A stretch of DNA of 64,000 nucleotides from Streptomyces filamentosus (lineage in GTDB: Bacteria; Actinomycetota; Actinomycetes; Streptomycetales; Streptomycetaceae), in the NCBI RefSeq assembly GCF_014654895.1, contig NZ_BNBE01000005.1:121356-185355 (forward strand), in the 5' to 3' direction. Under the pieces are notes generated by a model, which had not been told where the DNA came from, searched no databases, and was given only the letters and a program-made list of their open reading frames with translations. Below, piece after piece: positions 58,180-64,000 of this stretch. Numbering within the stretch: position 1 is the stretch's first letter; each line of letters opens with the position of its first letter. A program made the translations under genes and the position numbers.

Positions 58180-58379
58180 CCGCCCGCGACCTCGAGCGCC
58201 TGGACGTGCAGCTGGCGGACCTGATCGAGGCTCTCCGGATCCAGGCCGGCTGTCTCGCCGAGCAGGCCCACCAGATGGACCCGTTCGACGCCGCGTTCGC
58301 CCGCCTCGCCTGCGAGCACGGCGACCGCTGCTCCACCCCCGACACCTACCCCACGTGGACGCCCAGGAGGGCCTCGTGA
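58176..58379 (+). CDS. 67-aa hypothetical protein of the early operon
   Basis: ATGA overlap with the previous gene and GTGA overlap with the next. The N-terminal half is a leucine-rich amphipathic helix (LERLDVQLADLIEALRIQAGCLAEQAHQM); two more cysteines and histidines follow (ACEHGDRC). No family recognised. Confidence 0.68.
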   Translation: MTARDLERLDVQLADLIEALRIQAGCLAEQAHQMDPFDAAFARLACEHGDRCSTPDTYPTWTPRRAS

Positions 58380-58984
58380 GCGACACCAAGTCCGCCCTCC
58401 GATTCGCCGAGGACGTTGCCGAGCACGAGCTGGAGATCGTCCTCGACCAGGGCGTGCACCGGCACCTGCGCTTCAAGGCCCCCGACCACAGCTTCTACTG
58501 GTTCGAGATCGTCACCTGGCCCGGCAGCCTCGTCATCCGCGGCGACGTCAGCGACCACGCGTTCTCCCAGCAGACCACGTACATGCTCAGCCTCGCCGAG
58601 GACATGCTGCCGTACTTCCGCGGCAACGGCCTCAACCCGTCGTACTGGGCGCAGAAGGTCCGCGGCGGCGAGGGCGTCACCCGCTTCTCGTCCGATGCGT
58701 TCCGCCGGCAGGTCGTCGAGGAGCTCAAGACCTACGGCGCCGACTCGAAGCTGATGGCGGCTGTCCGCGAGGAACTGCTGGAGGGCTTCTCCTTCGGCGG
58801 CGAAGAAGCCGCCCGCGAAGCCCTGGACTCCTTCAGCTTCGGAGACTTCCGCTTCCACGACATCTTCGAGTGGGACCTGACTGAGCCCACGCCGCAGTTC
58901 CTCTGGTGTCTCCGCGCGATCTTGTGGGGCATCGCCCGCTACGACGAGGTCAAGGCCGAGATCGCCGCCGAGGCTGCCTCGTGA
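58376..58984 (+). CDS. 202-aa hypothetical protein of the early operon
   Basis: A GTG start coupled to the upstream stop. A beta-rich N-terminal part contains a repeated aromatic pattern (HRHLRFKAPDHSFYWFEIVTWPGSLVIRGDVSDHAF) and the C-terminal part is helical with FSFGG/FSFGDF motifs. Such proteins occur in actinobacteriophage genomes as far as I recall; no function is visible. Confidence 0.8.
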   Translation: MSDTKSALRFAEDVAEHELEIVLDQGVHRHLRFKAPDHSFYWFEIVTWPGSLVIRGDVSDHAFSQQTTYMLSLAEDMLPYFRGNGLNPSYWAQKVRGGEGVTRFSSDAFRRQVVEELKTYGADSKLMAAVREELLEGFSFGGEEAAREALDSFSFGDFRFHDIFEWDLTEPTPQFLWCLRAILWGIARYDEVKAEIAAEAAS

Positions 58985-59073
58985 CCCGGGCCTGGCTGCA
59001 GCTCGCCGCCACCACCGCCGGATCTCTCTTCCTGCTGGCCCTCGGCCGCCACCTCAACCGGAGTCCCCGATGA
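58981..59073 (+). CDS. 30-aa single-span membrane peptide
   Basis: A GTG start overlaps the previous stop (GTGA) and its TGA overlaps the next ATG (ATGA). The peptide is one hydrophobic helix (LQLAATTAGSLFLLALGRHL). Position in a fully coupled chain is the main evidence that it is translated. Confidence 0.6.
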   Translation: MTRAWLQLAATTAGSLFLLALGRHLNRSPR

Positions 59074-59384
59074 CCGACTGGCTCAACGAGATCAAGGACT
59101 GTGCCGACGCCGCGACCGACGGCACCTGGTGCATCGAGTACGACGGCGCCACCTACAGCATCACCGGCAACCCCGCGGCCGGCACCGCCATCTGCACGAT
59201 GACCAACGAGGCCGGCCTCGACGGCGCCGCCCAGACGTGGGCCAACGCTCACTTCATCGCCCGGGCCCGCGCCGACATCCCCCGGCTCCTCGACTGGATC
59301 GACCAGTTGCAGGCCGAAGTCGACAGCCTGCGCGCGGAGAAGGACCAGCTGCGGCAGGTGCTCATCAGCGGAGCTGCGGCGTGA
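59070..59384 (+). CDS. 104-aa hypothetical protein with C-terminal coiled coil
   Basis: A 104-residue product. An N-terminal beta-containing part (GTWCIEYDGATYSITGNPAAGTAICTM) is followed by a helix and a short coiled coil (IDQLQAEVDSLRAEKDQLRQVL). Similar small proteins (DUF-type, often before Cys/His proteins) are common in actinophages. Coupled to both neighbours. Confidence 0.75.
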   Translation: MTDWLNEIKDCADAATDGTWCIEYDGATYSITGNPAAGTAICTMTNEAGLDGAAQTWANAHFIARARADIPRLLDWIDQLQAEVDSLRAEKDQLRQVLISGAAA

Positions 59385-59563
59385 ACGGCTACCTGCGCTG
59401 CCCGGCGCCCCACTGCACGCATCACACGACCGGCGCCAACCGCGAGACCGCGGCCGAGACCATGACCGACCACCTCATCCGCGCCCACGGCCTGCCGGAG
59501 GTGTCGGCCAGCTACCAGGCCGACCTGCTCCTCCCCATCACCACCAACCCGCAGGCCGCCTGA
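59381..59563 (+). CDS. 60-aa zinc-finger-like protein
   Basis: The GTG overlaps the previous stop. CPAPHC at the start and HLIRAHG later give a Cys-x4-Cys / His-x4-His pattern like a C2H2 zinc finger. It may bind DNA or protein. The gene ends the coupled chain that began with the antirepressor. Confidence 0.68.
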   Translation: MNGYLRCPAPHCTHHTTGANRETAAETMTDHLIRAHGLPEVSASYQADLLLPITTNPQAA

Positions 59564-59620
59564 CTCGCCGGGCCGGCGGTGACCCGACCCGCAGGCCCGG
59601 CGCCCAAGCCACCACGCAGG

Positions 59621-59651
59621 ACGCCCCGTCGAGGCGTATTCGACGGGGCGT
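59621..59651 (+). terminator. hairpin upstream of the sliding-clamp gene
   Basis: A perfect 12-bp stem (59621-59632 with 59640-59651) with a seven-base loop. It stands between the coupled chain and the clamp gene, whose start is 28 bases away. Confidence 0.55.
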
Positions 59652-59678
59652 ACCTCAAGCATCCCAGAAAGGGACCCC

Positions 59679-60473
59679 GTGACCACCATTCTGACCAACG
59701 ACCTGCAGCGCATGCTGAAGCAGGTAGCCCCGCACGCCAGCACCGACGACACCATCCCGACGCTCACCGCCGTCCACCTGGAGTCCCGGGACGGATACCT
59801 CTACGCCGTCACCACCGACCGCTACACCATGGCCGTCTCCCGCCAGGCCATCCTCAACACCGGCGAGTGGAAGACCGCCATCGCTGGTGCCCACGTCCCC
59901 ACCATCCTGGCCTGGCTGAAGACCAACACCGACATCTCCATCACGGCCCTCGGCGGAGACATCCCGACCGTCACCCTGAACGGCACGGTCAACTCGCTGA
60001 CCATCGCCGCTCTGCCCGCCTCCACCGTCCTGCCCGACTGGCGGCGTCTCGTGCGGAAGTTCTTCGACATGGGGCTCAACCCGGTCCCCCTGACCGGCGT
60101 GACCCCGAAGTACCTGGCCCGATGGAAGGACGCCGCGCAGGTGCTCCACCTCTGGCAGGCGGCGCCGGGGGCCGCGTTCGTCTTCATGGACGACCGGTCG
60201 GAGTTCATCGGCATGCAGATGCCGATCCGCAACGACCAGACGTCCCGCGAGGAACTGTTCGACGGCTGGCGGAAGAGCCTGACCCGGTACGTCGACGTCG
60301 GCGACATCCGCTTCAACCTCGACGAGGACATGGTCGACCGGGACGGCGACCCGTGGAAGTACTCCGGCGAAGACCAGGATGGCGAGCCGCTGGTCCACCT
60401 GCTGGGCATCGAGGACGACACCTTCCCCCTCGCCGCCGCCGTCAGCCAGTTCGGCCTCCGGCCGGCCGCCTGA
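59679..60473 (+). CDS. DNA polymerase III beta-clamp-like protein
   Basis: A 264-aa protein. TLTAVHLESRDGYLYAVTTDRYTMAVSR is very close to the DnaN core segment, and a matching second-domain strand pattern follows (VNSLTIAALPASTVLPDW). It is shorter than cellular DnaN (about 370 aa), so it has two clamp domains at most. A GTG start follows AAAGGG. It is likely a phage-encoded clamp or clamp-like inhibitor acting in element replication. Confidence 0.75.
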   Translation: MTTILTNDLQRMLKQVAPHASTDDTIPTLTAVHLESRDGYLYAVTTDRYTMAVSRQAILNTGEWKTAIAGAHVPTILAWLKTNTDISITALGGDIPTVTLNGTVNSLTIAALPASTVLPDWRRLVRKFFDMGLNPVPLTGVTPKYLARWKDAAQVLHLWQAAPGAAFVFMDDRSEFIGMQMPIRNDQTSREELFDGWRKSLTRYVDVGDIRFNLDEDMVDRDGDPWKYSGEDQDGEPLVHLLGIEDDTFPLAAAVSQFGLRPAA

Positions 60474-60520
60474 CCCACCCCAGACCGGCGCGTCGAGCCC
60501 TCCCCCCGGCTCCGCGCCAG

Positions 60521-60557
60521 CCAGGCCGCCCCAAGCCCCCAGCGCGGGGCGGCCTGG
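60521..60557 (+). terminator. hairpin upstream of the 81-aa gene
   Basis: A perfect 12-bp stem (60521-60532 with 60546-60557), 13-base loop, 25 bases before the next start codon. Confidence 0.5.
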
Positions 60558-60582
60558 GCCCCAAGCCATCAAGGAGCCCTTC

Positions 60583-60828
60583 ATGGACCACGCCATCACT
60601 CCGGAAGTCGCCAACCATGTCCTGGCCCACTACGGCCGCGGCGGCTACCAGGCCGGCAGCTTCACCGAGCAGATCATCAAGGCCATCGACATGGCCGACG
60701 TCGACAACCGCGACAAGCTCGCCCACGGCTTCCCCGGCTACGTCGCCGCCGTCGTCGCCATCCAGTACGACCCCAACGGCGTGGCCCACCTCAAGGCCAT
60801 CGCGGCCGGCGAGCAGGTGGCGGCGTGA
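60583..60828 (+). CDS. 81-aa hypothetical protein
   Basis: An 81-residue product, mostly helical, with conserved-looking GGYQAGSFTEQIIKAIDMADVDNRDKLAHGFPGYVAAV. This resembles small proteins of actinophages and integrative elements that I have no function for. AAGGAG precedes the ATG. The stop overlaps the zinc-ribbon ORF. Confidence 0.75.
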   Translation: MDHAITPEVANHVLAHYGRGGYQAGSFTEQIIKAIDMADVDNRDKLAHGFPGYVAAVVAIQYDPNGVAHLKAIAAGEQVAA

Positions 60829-60926
60829 TCACCTGCCCCTGCGGCGACACCGCCGGCCCGTTCGTCCGCACTCCCCAGGGCGCGCGCTGCGAGGACTGCG
60901 CCGACACCGAAGGCGGCCAGCAGTGA
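60825..60926 (+). CDS. 33-aa zinc-ribbon peptide
   Basis: GTGA overlaps connect it to both neighbours. CPCG at the start and CEDC near the end form a four-cysteine ribbon. The coupling and the cysteine spacing support a real gene. Confidence 0.6.
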   Translation: MITCPCGDTAGPFVRTPQGARCEDCADTEGGQQ

Positions 60927-61780
60927 CCGCGGCGGCAGGAGCCCCCGAGCTGGGCCTGCACACCGACCTGTCCAACGAGGCCTACCACGCCGACAAGACC
61001 AGCCTGTCCTCGTCCGGCGCCCGGAAGCTCCTGCCGCCGTCCTGCCCCGCCAAGTTCCGCCACGAGCAGGACCACCCCCAGCCCGCCACCAAGACCTTCG
61101 ACTACGGCAACGCCGCCCACAAGGAAGTCCTCGGCAACGGACCCGAACTCGTCCTCGTCGACCACGACCTGTGGAACACCGACGCCATCCGGGCCGAAGT
61201 CGCCGCCATCCGCGAAGCCGGCGGGATCCCGCTCAAGCGCCACGAACTCGACATGATCAAAGCGATGGGTGAGGCGCTCCTCTCCAACCCCCTCGCCGCC
61301 GCCCTCCTCGACCCCGCCTCCGGGGCCCCCGAACAGTCTGGCTTCTGGCTCGACGGCCCCACCGGCATCCGCCGCCGCGTCCGCTTCGACTGGCTCCCCA
61401 CCGGCCAGTCCGGCCGGCTGATCATCCCCGACTACAAGACGTCGGACGACGCCAGCGAGGACGCCTTCCAGAGGGCGGTCGCGAAGTACGGCTACAACAT
61501 GCAGGCCGCCTGGTACGAGGAGGCCGCGCAGGTCCTCGGCCTCGGCGGTGACGACACCGAGCTCCTGTTCATCGTGCAGGAAAAGAAGCCGCCCTACCTG
61601 GTGAACGTCATCGGCATCGACTACTTCGCCCGCGAGATCGGCCGCGCCAAGAACCGGGCCGCCATCGAGACCTTCGCCGACTGCATGGAGACCGGGGTGT
61701 GGACCGGCTACGGCGACGAGCCGAACTACGTGTCCCTCCCCGGCTGGACCGAGAACCGCGACAAGGAGACCTACCTGTGA
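60923..61780 (+). CDS. PD-(D/E)XK exonuclease (RecE/Exo VIII-like)
   Basis: A 285-aa nuclease. The N-terminus (HTDLSNEAYHADKTSLSSSGARKLLPPSCPAKFRHE) and the FDYGNAAHKEVLG helix match PDDEXK-like exodeoxyribonuclease 8. The catalytic Asp is in VRFDWLP and the Asp-x-Lys in IIPDYKTS. A tyrosine/gln helix (YGYNMQAAWYEEAA) follows. It trims dsDNA ends for recombination. GTG coupled to the ribbon ORF; its stop overlaps the next gene. Confidence 0.88.
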   Translation: MTAAAGAPELGLHTDLSNEAYHADKTSLSSSGARKLLPPSCPAKFRHEQDHPQPATKTFDYGNAAHKEVLGNGPELVLVDHDLWNTDAIRAEVAAIREAGGIPLKRHELDMIKAMGEALLSNPLAAALLDPASGAPEQSGFWLDGPTGIRRRVRFDWLPTGQSGRLIIPDYKTSDDASEDAFQRAVAKYGYNMQAAWYEEAAQVLGLGGDDTELLFIVQEKKPPYLVNVIGIDYFAREIGRAKNRAAIETFADCMETGVWTGYGDEPNYVSLPGWTENRDKETYL

Positions 61781-62568
61781 ACGCCCCCAGCCCCAGCCCC
61801 GCCAGCCGCATCGGCCAGTCGACGGCGATCGAGATGTCGCGGGCCGAAGCCGAAGTGAAGGCCGCGGTCTTCATCGCCCAGCAGAACCCGCGCAACATCG
61901 AGAACGCGCAGAACGAGATGCGGTTCGCCTGCCGCCAGTACGCGCTCGCCGAGAAGGCGTTCTTCTCCTACCCGAAGGCCGGCGAGACCGTCAGCGGCCC
62001 CTCCATTCACCTGGCCCGCGAGCTCGCCCTGATCTGGGGCAACGTCCAGCACGGAACGATGGAGCTGTCCCGCGACACGGTCCTCGGCCAGTCCGAGATC
62101 CTCGCCTACGCCTGGGACCTCCAGCGCAACTCCCGCTCGTCGCAGATCTTCATCGCCCCGCACGTCCGCGACACCCGGAAGGGGAAGAAGGACCTCACCG
62201 ACCTGCGGGACGTGTACGAGAACAACGCGAACCTCGGCGCCCGCCGGCTCCGCGAGGCGATCTTCGCGATGCTGCCGGCCTGGTACACGGCCGAAGCCAT
62301 CACGATCTGCCAGGAGACCCTCGCAAAGGGCGACGGGACCTCCCTGGAGCAGCGGATCCAGCAGGCCATCGACGGCTACAAGCGGGTCGGCGTCACGGTG
62401 CAGCAGCTGGAGACGAAGGTCGGCTACCCGCGGGCTCGCTGGGACGAGGCCGACATCGCGAACCTCCAGGTCGTCTTCCAGTCCGTCGCCAAGGGCGAGA
62501 TGAGCCGCGACGAAGCGTTCCCGCCGCCCCGCATCACCGCCGCCGAGATCACTGGCCAGCAGCAGTAG
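61777..62568 (+). CDS. probable single-strand annealing / recombination partner
   Basis: A 263-aa protein. QNPRNIENAQNEMRFACRQYALAEKAFFSYPKAGETVSGPSIHLARELALIWGN is a distinctive helical block; a later block has NNANLGARRLREAIFAMLPAWYTAEAI. It directly follows the exonuclease with GTGA overlap, the arrangement of RecE-RecT pairs, so a RecT-like annealing role is inferred. No RecT signature is obvious by eye. Confidence 0.7.
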   Translation: MNAPSPSPASRIGQSTAIEMSRAEAEVKAAVFIAQQNPRNIENAQNEMRFACRQYALAEKAFFSYPKAGETVSGPSIHLARELALIWGNVQHGTMELSRDTVLGQSEILAYAWDLQRNSRSSQIFIAPHVRDTRKGKKDLTDLRDVYENNANLGARRLREAIFAMLPAWYTAEAITICQETLAKGDGTSLEQRIQQAIDGYKRVGVTVQQLETKVGYPRARWDEADIANLQVVFQSVAKGEMSRDEAFPPPRITAAEITGQQQ

Positions 62569-62598
62569 CCACCCCACCCCGACCGGAAGGACTCTGCC

Positions 62599-62973
62599 AT
62601 GACCCGCCGCCTTTCCCCGGCTGAGCGTCTCGCCTCCGCCGAGAAGGACCTGCTGCTCGAAGACATCGCCGACCAGTCGTCGTGGGACCGGTTCCTCGTC
62701 GAGCAGGCCGTCTACCACTTCGGCACCCGCCACAGCGAGTTCTCGGCGAACGACCTGCGCGACGTCCTGCCCGAGCTCGCCCACGGCTTCCTCGGCGCCG
62801 CGATCAACAGCCTGCGGACCGCCGGCGTCATCGAGCACACCGGCCGCGTCGTGCCCTCCACTCTGGCCTCCACCCACGGGCATCGGCTCGGAGTCTGGCG
62901 GCTGAGTGTCAAGGGCCTCGTCATAGCCGAGCAGCGCCGGGCCCGGGGCCAGCAGCCGCAGGCCGCCGCATGA
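62599..62973 (+). CDS. 124-aa hypothetical protein (winged-helix-like)
   Basis: A 124-residue product. The middle part SEFSANDLRDVLPELAHGFLGAAINSLRTAGVIEHTGRVVPSTLASTHGHRLGVWRLSVKG reads as a winged helix, as in phage replication- or recombination-linked proteins. GGAAGGA precedes the ATG; the stop overlaps the next gene. Confidence 0.75.
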   Translation: MTRRLSPAERLASAEKDLLLEDIADQSSWDRFLVEQAVYHFGTRHSEFSANDLRDVLPELAHGFLGAAINSLRTAGVIEHTGRVVPSTLASTHGHRLGVWRLSVKGLVIAEQRRARGQQPQAAA

Positions 62974-63140
62974 GGCGCCGGCCGTGGGTCCAGCGCGAGA
63001 TCGCCGCCTCCTGGATCCTCATCGACCTCCGCCGCTGGCGCGACGACCACCGCACCCGGCAGGCCATCACCGACCTCGCCACCTGCCACGCCCTGTGGAA
63101 CCTCCCCGCACGACAGCCCCGGAAGGAGACCGGACAGTGA
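62970..63140 (+). CDS. 56-aa hypothetical protein
   Basis: ATGA overlap upstream and GTGA overlap downstream. Arg/Trp-rich helical product (ILIDLRRWRDDHRTRQAITDLATCHALW). No family known. Confidence 0.62.
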   Translation: MRRRPWVQREIAASWILIDLRRWRDDHRTRQAITDLATCHALWNLPARQPRKETGQ

Positions 63141-64000
63141 CCACCGACCGCGAACCGCCGAACCACGACAAGCTCACCTGCTACGTCAACTACCGCTGCC
63201 GACGCCCGGCCTGCGTGGAGCGCTACAACGAGCGGACACGTGAACGTCTGCAGAGCCAGGCATCGGGCGAATGGGACAGGCTCGTTGACGCCCAGCCGGT
63301 CAAAGATCACGTCAAGAAGTTGATCGACGCGGGCGGCACGCCTCACGCAATCATGGCCCTCTCTGGAGTAGGAAGCTGCGCAATCCGCAGCCTGCTCCCG
63401 CCGGGACACCCCAGCAGGATCCGACACGGCCACCGGGTGACCCGCGAGACCGCCGAACGCATCCTCGCCGTGGCCGAGATCGACGTCACCCCGCCCCTCA
63501 TCAACGCGTGCGGCACCGCTCGCCGCACTCAGGCCCTCGTCGCGTCGGGCTGGCCGATCATCTACCTGGCTGAGCCCCTCGGATTCAACAAGAAGTACAT
63601 CTACGAGTTCCTCAAGCGGGCCAGTGCACCCGGCGGGGCAGAGGCTTGCGCGAGGACCGCACAGCGCGTTGCACTCGCCTACGAAGACCTCAGCAGCAAG
63701 CGGCCAGCCAAGTCGGGCATCAGCAAGAGGTCGGTGGCCTCCGCTCGCCGCTACGCAGCTTCCCGCCGCTGGCCGGACGTCGCCTACTGGGCCGACCGCA
63801 TGGACGTCATCGACGACCCCGACTTCGAACCGCTGTACGGGGTCACCCGCCGTGAGCTCGTCGCCCAGGACGCGAGCTGGGTGATGCGGACCACCGGCGC
63901 CGACAAGACCACCGCGGCCGAGCGTCTCGGAGTCACCCGCTCGTACATCGAGCACGCCTTCCGCGAGTACCCCCAGTACGCGCTCGACACCGCCGCCTAG
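63137..64000 (+). CDS. 287-aa multi-HTH phage protein
   Basis: A complete gene whose TAG is the last three bases of the window. The N-terminus has an actinophage-type Cys segment (LTCYVNYRCRRPACVERYNERTRERL). Several helix-turn-helix-like segments follow (ALSGVGSCAIRSL; GWPIIYLAEPLGFNKKYIYEFLKR; TTAAERLGVTRSYIEHAFREY). It may regulate late genes of the element. GTG coupled to the previous gene. Confidence 0.8.
   Translation: MTTDREPPNHDKLTCYVNYRCRRPACVERYNERTRERLQSQASGEWDRLVDAQPVKDHVKKLIDAGGTPHAIMALSGVGSCAIRSLLPPGHPSRIRHGHRVTRETAERILAVAEIDVTPPLINACGTARRTQALVASGWPIIYLAEPLGFNKKYIYEFLKRASAPGGAEACARTAQRVALAYEDLSSKRPAKSGISKRSVASARRYAASRRWPDVAYWADRMDVIDDPDFEPLYGVTRRELVAQDASWVMRTTGADKTTAAERLGVTRSYIEHAFREYPQYALDTAA

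Larger units (their letters stand above)
54044..64000. mobile_element. integrated phage-like element (left part, incomplete)
   Basis: It begins at the broken STM4015 gene, starts with a tyrosine integrase pointing to the junction, and then has the divergent repressor region, excisionase-like gene, antirepressor, sliding clamp-like protein, PD-(D/E)XK exonuclease and many small GTGA/ATGA-coupled genes. This order fits the early arm of a prophage or related integrative element. No structural, plasmid-transfer or replication-initiator gene is reached before the window ends. Confidence 0.85.

Overview
The window is chromosomal DNA of a high-GC actinomycete, almost certainly a Streptomyces. The base composition and codon bias point there, as do the gene families: SCO6745-family protein, ZitB-type exporter, a hopanoid cluster ending in an XRE-cupin gene and a tiny membrane protein, and STM4011-STM4015 genes. 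Many genes start with GTG, many overlap as ATGA or GTGA, and several appear to be leaderless.

Region 1 (1-5.7 kb) is a fatty-acid beta-oxidation block: CoA-transferase end, acyl-CoA dehydrogenase, thiolase, FadB-type multifunctional enzyme, and a convergent MerR regulator. Region 2 (5.7-24.3 kb) is a mosaic of stress and housekeeping genes. It holds a small HTH regulator with an orphan Clp-N protein opposite a macro-domain gene (shared twin-palindrome operator), a sphingomyelinase-like secreted enzyme, an orphan ATP-synthase-b-like protein, an MpaB-family oxygenase, M1 and M14 metallopeptidases, an ABC-F protein, Tex, a GlxA/DJ-1 pair, an enoyl-CoA hydratase and an HdeD-type membrane protein.

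Region 3 (24.3-34.2 kb) contains idi, a methyltransferase-acetyltransferase fusion and zitB with a candidate Zur box. It then has a tight six-gene operon: CDP-alcohol phosphotransferase with an extra domain, nucleotidyltransferase, glycerol-1-phosphate dehydrogenase, a second CDP-alcohol phosphotransferase, and a TagG/TagH-like ABC exporter. I read this operon as a pathway for a surface phosphodiester polymer or lipid, possibly using sn-glycerol-1-phosphate; its product is unknown to me.

Region 4 (34.2-45.8 kb) is the hopanoid cluster hpnC-hpnD-hpnE-polyprenyl synthase-shc-hpnG-hpnH-aminotransferase, followed by an XRE-cupin regulator with twin operators and a 54-aa membrane protein. The ispG and dxs genes that I recall between hpnH and the aminotransferase in S. 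coelicolor are absent.

Region 5 (45.8-54.1 kb) has a tyrosine phosphatase, a LysM-M23 peptidase behind a c-di-AMP (ydaO) riboswitch, an SGNH hydrolase, and the STM4011-4012-4013-4014-4015 operon (two radical SAM enzymes, a phosphatase/sulfatase-fold hydrolase, an ATP-grasp-like protein and a leucine-rich-repeat protein). STM4015 is cut off at its 5' end.

Region 6 (about 54.05 kb to the window end) is the left part of an integrated phage-like element that sits in the STM4015 gene. It carries a tyrosine integrase, a divergent HTH immunity region with repeated operators, an excisionase-like HTH gene, an antirepressor, many small coupled ORFs, a sliding-clamp-like protein, a PD-(D/E)XK exonuclease with a probable annealing partner, and a multi-HTH protein that ends at the last base. 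The other end of the element lies outside the window.
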